A stretch of 64,000 nucleotides of DNA from NCBI GenBank assembly GCA_008694505.1, contig VZDJ01007747.1, positions 31,002,017-31,066,016 of the forward strand. Direction: 5' to 3'. Numbering within the stretch: the first letter of the stretch is position 1; the number at the start of each line of letters is the position of its first letter. Source of the stretch: Cyanoderma ruficeps (Eukaryota > Chordata > Aves > Passeriformes > Timaliidae). Shown here piece after piece: positions 62,501 to 64,000 of the stretch. A model generated the notes under the pieces. That model saw nothing but the letters and a program-made list of their open reading frames with translations. It made no database searches and had not been told where the DNA came from. A program made the translations under genes and the position numbers.

Positions 62501-63567
62501 CCCACTCAGTAATCCTCTAAGAAATAGCTAACAAAATATGGTTTCAAACTATTATTTGAGGTCCCAGCAACCACAGGAAAAAAAAAAACAAACAAACTAT
62601 CATTTCTGTCTAGAGGATATATGGTGTCTGATAATGGTTGATGAGGGATACCTGGAGACAGTTTAATTTCTAGGAGGCAAGGAGCTCTAGGGTCTGTGTG
62701 CTCCCAAAGGTCATGAAGGTTATGAAGGGGAAGCATAAAGAATAATAAAACAGTTTTTGCTCTTAGTTGGAAACTCTTCACTAACAAAGAAATCTGTGCT
62801 ATGTTTTGGAGAGTCGATATTTTGAGGTAGGTTGCCTTGATTCTGCAAAAAGTTAGAGTATGAACCATTGAAGTTAAGCATGTCCCTCCTTTTGAAGCAA
62901 CTGCATTTACTCCTGCCCTGTTCTTTGCTGCCCTGTTCCTTACGTATATGGTATTCCAAAACTATTTATTGACTATAAATATAGAGCTTGGAAGTATTCT
63001 GAGTAGGGACAATGATTTTCATCTGTTTAGATATATGATAAGAGTATCATCTGGAATGATGACATGCCTATGTGAAGCTTTTAAAACAAAAAAATCTACA
63101 AAAATACTTCATGATTAGTGAGGAAATCATCAGCTCAACTAAATAATAGAGATTAAGAAGGAGTAGTTTTCACATTGCTTTGGGAGCTAACATTTTTATT
63201 CTAAGAACCCTGTAATGAAGTACCTTCACTGTTCTCCCTTTACCCTTTCTTCACATGGCTTCACTTGCTTTTGGGATTGTCATCAGCAGTGAAATGCTGA
63301 ACCACATCTGCACGACTACAACTGCTGACATGAGTACAATTGCTAACAGTGTAATCACTGATGGAGTCTGGTGAATTGGGATCATAACAGTATAGTCCAC
63401 AGGTACTCAGTTTATGTTCATGCAAATCTACTATTTGCACAGTTAAGGGAAAAGAATACCATTTCCCAAATGGTAGTTCTTTTGGAAAAGGCAACATTAC
63501 AATTTTTGAATTGTAGTCTAGATATACAAAGCAATACAAGCAAAACTGCATTTTGCATATAGAAGAT
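59597..63567. other. Stretch without a recognised gene
   Basis: AT-rich, with an AT/GT-rich simple region at about 61,616-61,650. A minus-strand open frame of about 101 codons covers 60,801-60,496 and is listed as a finding because of its composition. Otherwise nothing recognised. Confidence 0.45.
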
Positions 63568-64000
63568 TGTCATGGGTTGATGCTGGGCAAATGCCAGTGC
63601 ACCCATGAGTGTATAGTTTTTAATAAACTACTGTGAGATGTCGGAAACAGAGCAGAGCAGGCCTATCACTTGAAGTAGAAAAAGACATTTATTAACCTAC
63701 ATGACAATAGACAATAAACACAGGAAAACAACCCAATCACCCAAAGGCAGAATAAGAAACCTCTCACAACACTTTTCCTCCTCCCCCCAATTTCCATCCT
63801 TTACAATGCTCGACAGTTGACACCAGCACGTACCCTCATATCTACTTGCTTAAACCTTCCACAACCCTGGGTTCCTAACAAGCCATTATCCTTTAAAAAA
63901 ACAATCCTCAATCCATCCAGAGAAAGAGAGAGTCTCTCTTGCAACCACAGACACCCCCCCCACAGGAAAACACAGGTCCATTTTCCCGTGCTCCCATGTC
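63568..64000 (-). mobile_element. ERV LTR, minus strand, cut by window end
   Basis: The plus strand starts 'TGTCATGGGTTGATGCTGGG' and 'CAAATGCCAGTGCACCCATG', close to the reverse complement of a bird ERVL-type LTR 3' end (the family has the type 'TGTCATGGGTTGACACTGG... CCAGGCACCCATG'). A minus-strand AATAAA is read as TTTATT at 63,688-63,693, at a plausible distance from the LTR end. The remainder is AC-rich on the plus strand and continues past 64,000, so U3 is incomplete and I cannot say whether an internal provirus or only a solo LTR is present. It differs from the copies at 21,875 and 53,740 beyond the shared end. Confidence 0.6.
63688..63693 (-). terminator. Poly(A) signal of the truncated LTR
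   Basis: AATAAA on the minus strand in 'GGTTAATAAATGTC', about 120 bases from the LTR 3' end, where the R region is expected. Confidence 0.5.

Noticed and set aside
1..64000. A new multi-gene system, defence locus or CRISPR array
   Set aside because: No regularly spaced repeats with unique spacers, no gene cluster and no coding region beyond transposon relics could be found; the content fits vertebrate gene-poor DNA.

Overview
The window looks like AT-rich, gene-poor nuclear DNA from a bird. The evidence is the repeat content: CR1-type LINE fragments (2.26 kb, 19.4 kb, 26.6 kb, 46.0 kb, 52.2 kb) and long terminal repeats that read like the endogenous retrovirus LTRs common in bird genomes. 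I see no bacterial-style operons, no rRNA or tRNA, no CRISPR and no convincing host protein-coding exon. No open frame reaches more than about 210 codons, and the longest one (19,439-20,065, minus) is a LINE relic. I cannot tell from sequence alone whether the window is intergenic or lies inside a large intron.

Layout. 1-5.9 kb: AT-rich DNA with one CR1 scrap. 5.9-8.5 kb: two LTR-like elements on the minus strand. 8.5-16.4 kb: unexplained DNA with a small GC-elevated block at 8.64-9.02 kb. 16,390-16,693: a compact 304-bp solo LTR flanked by CCTA. 17.0-17.5 kb: an exact 96-bp inverted duplication between two single-N gaps, probably an assembly artefact. 19.4-20.1 kb: CR1 ORF2 C-terminal relic. 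21.9-22.8 kb: ERVL-type LTR. 26.6 kb: CR1 3' end. 27-43.9 kb: unique AT-rich DNA with small tandem repeats. 43.9-44.35 kb: minus-strand LTR. 46.0 kb: CR1 3' end. 46.7-47.4 kb: GC-richer LTR with clear TATA and poly(A) signals. 52.2-52.9 kb: ancient CR1 reverse-transcriptase relic. 53,740-54,856: second plus-strand copy of the ERVL-type LTR, flanked by ATGG. 54.9-63.6 kb: mostly unexplained AT-rich DNA. 63,568-64,000: another minus-strand LTR cut by the window end.

The elements do not form a pathway. They are independent insertions of different ages, mostly reduced to solo LTRs or 5'-truncated LINE fragments. I found no new biological system. The points most worth checking are the perfect palindrome at the 17 kb gaps, the stop-free CR1 relic, the two compact LTRs with intact promoter signals, and a few unexplained blocks (8.64-9.02 kb, 60.5-60.8 kb). 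Family names for repeats come from recognition of typical sequence, not from a database search.
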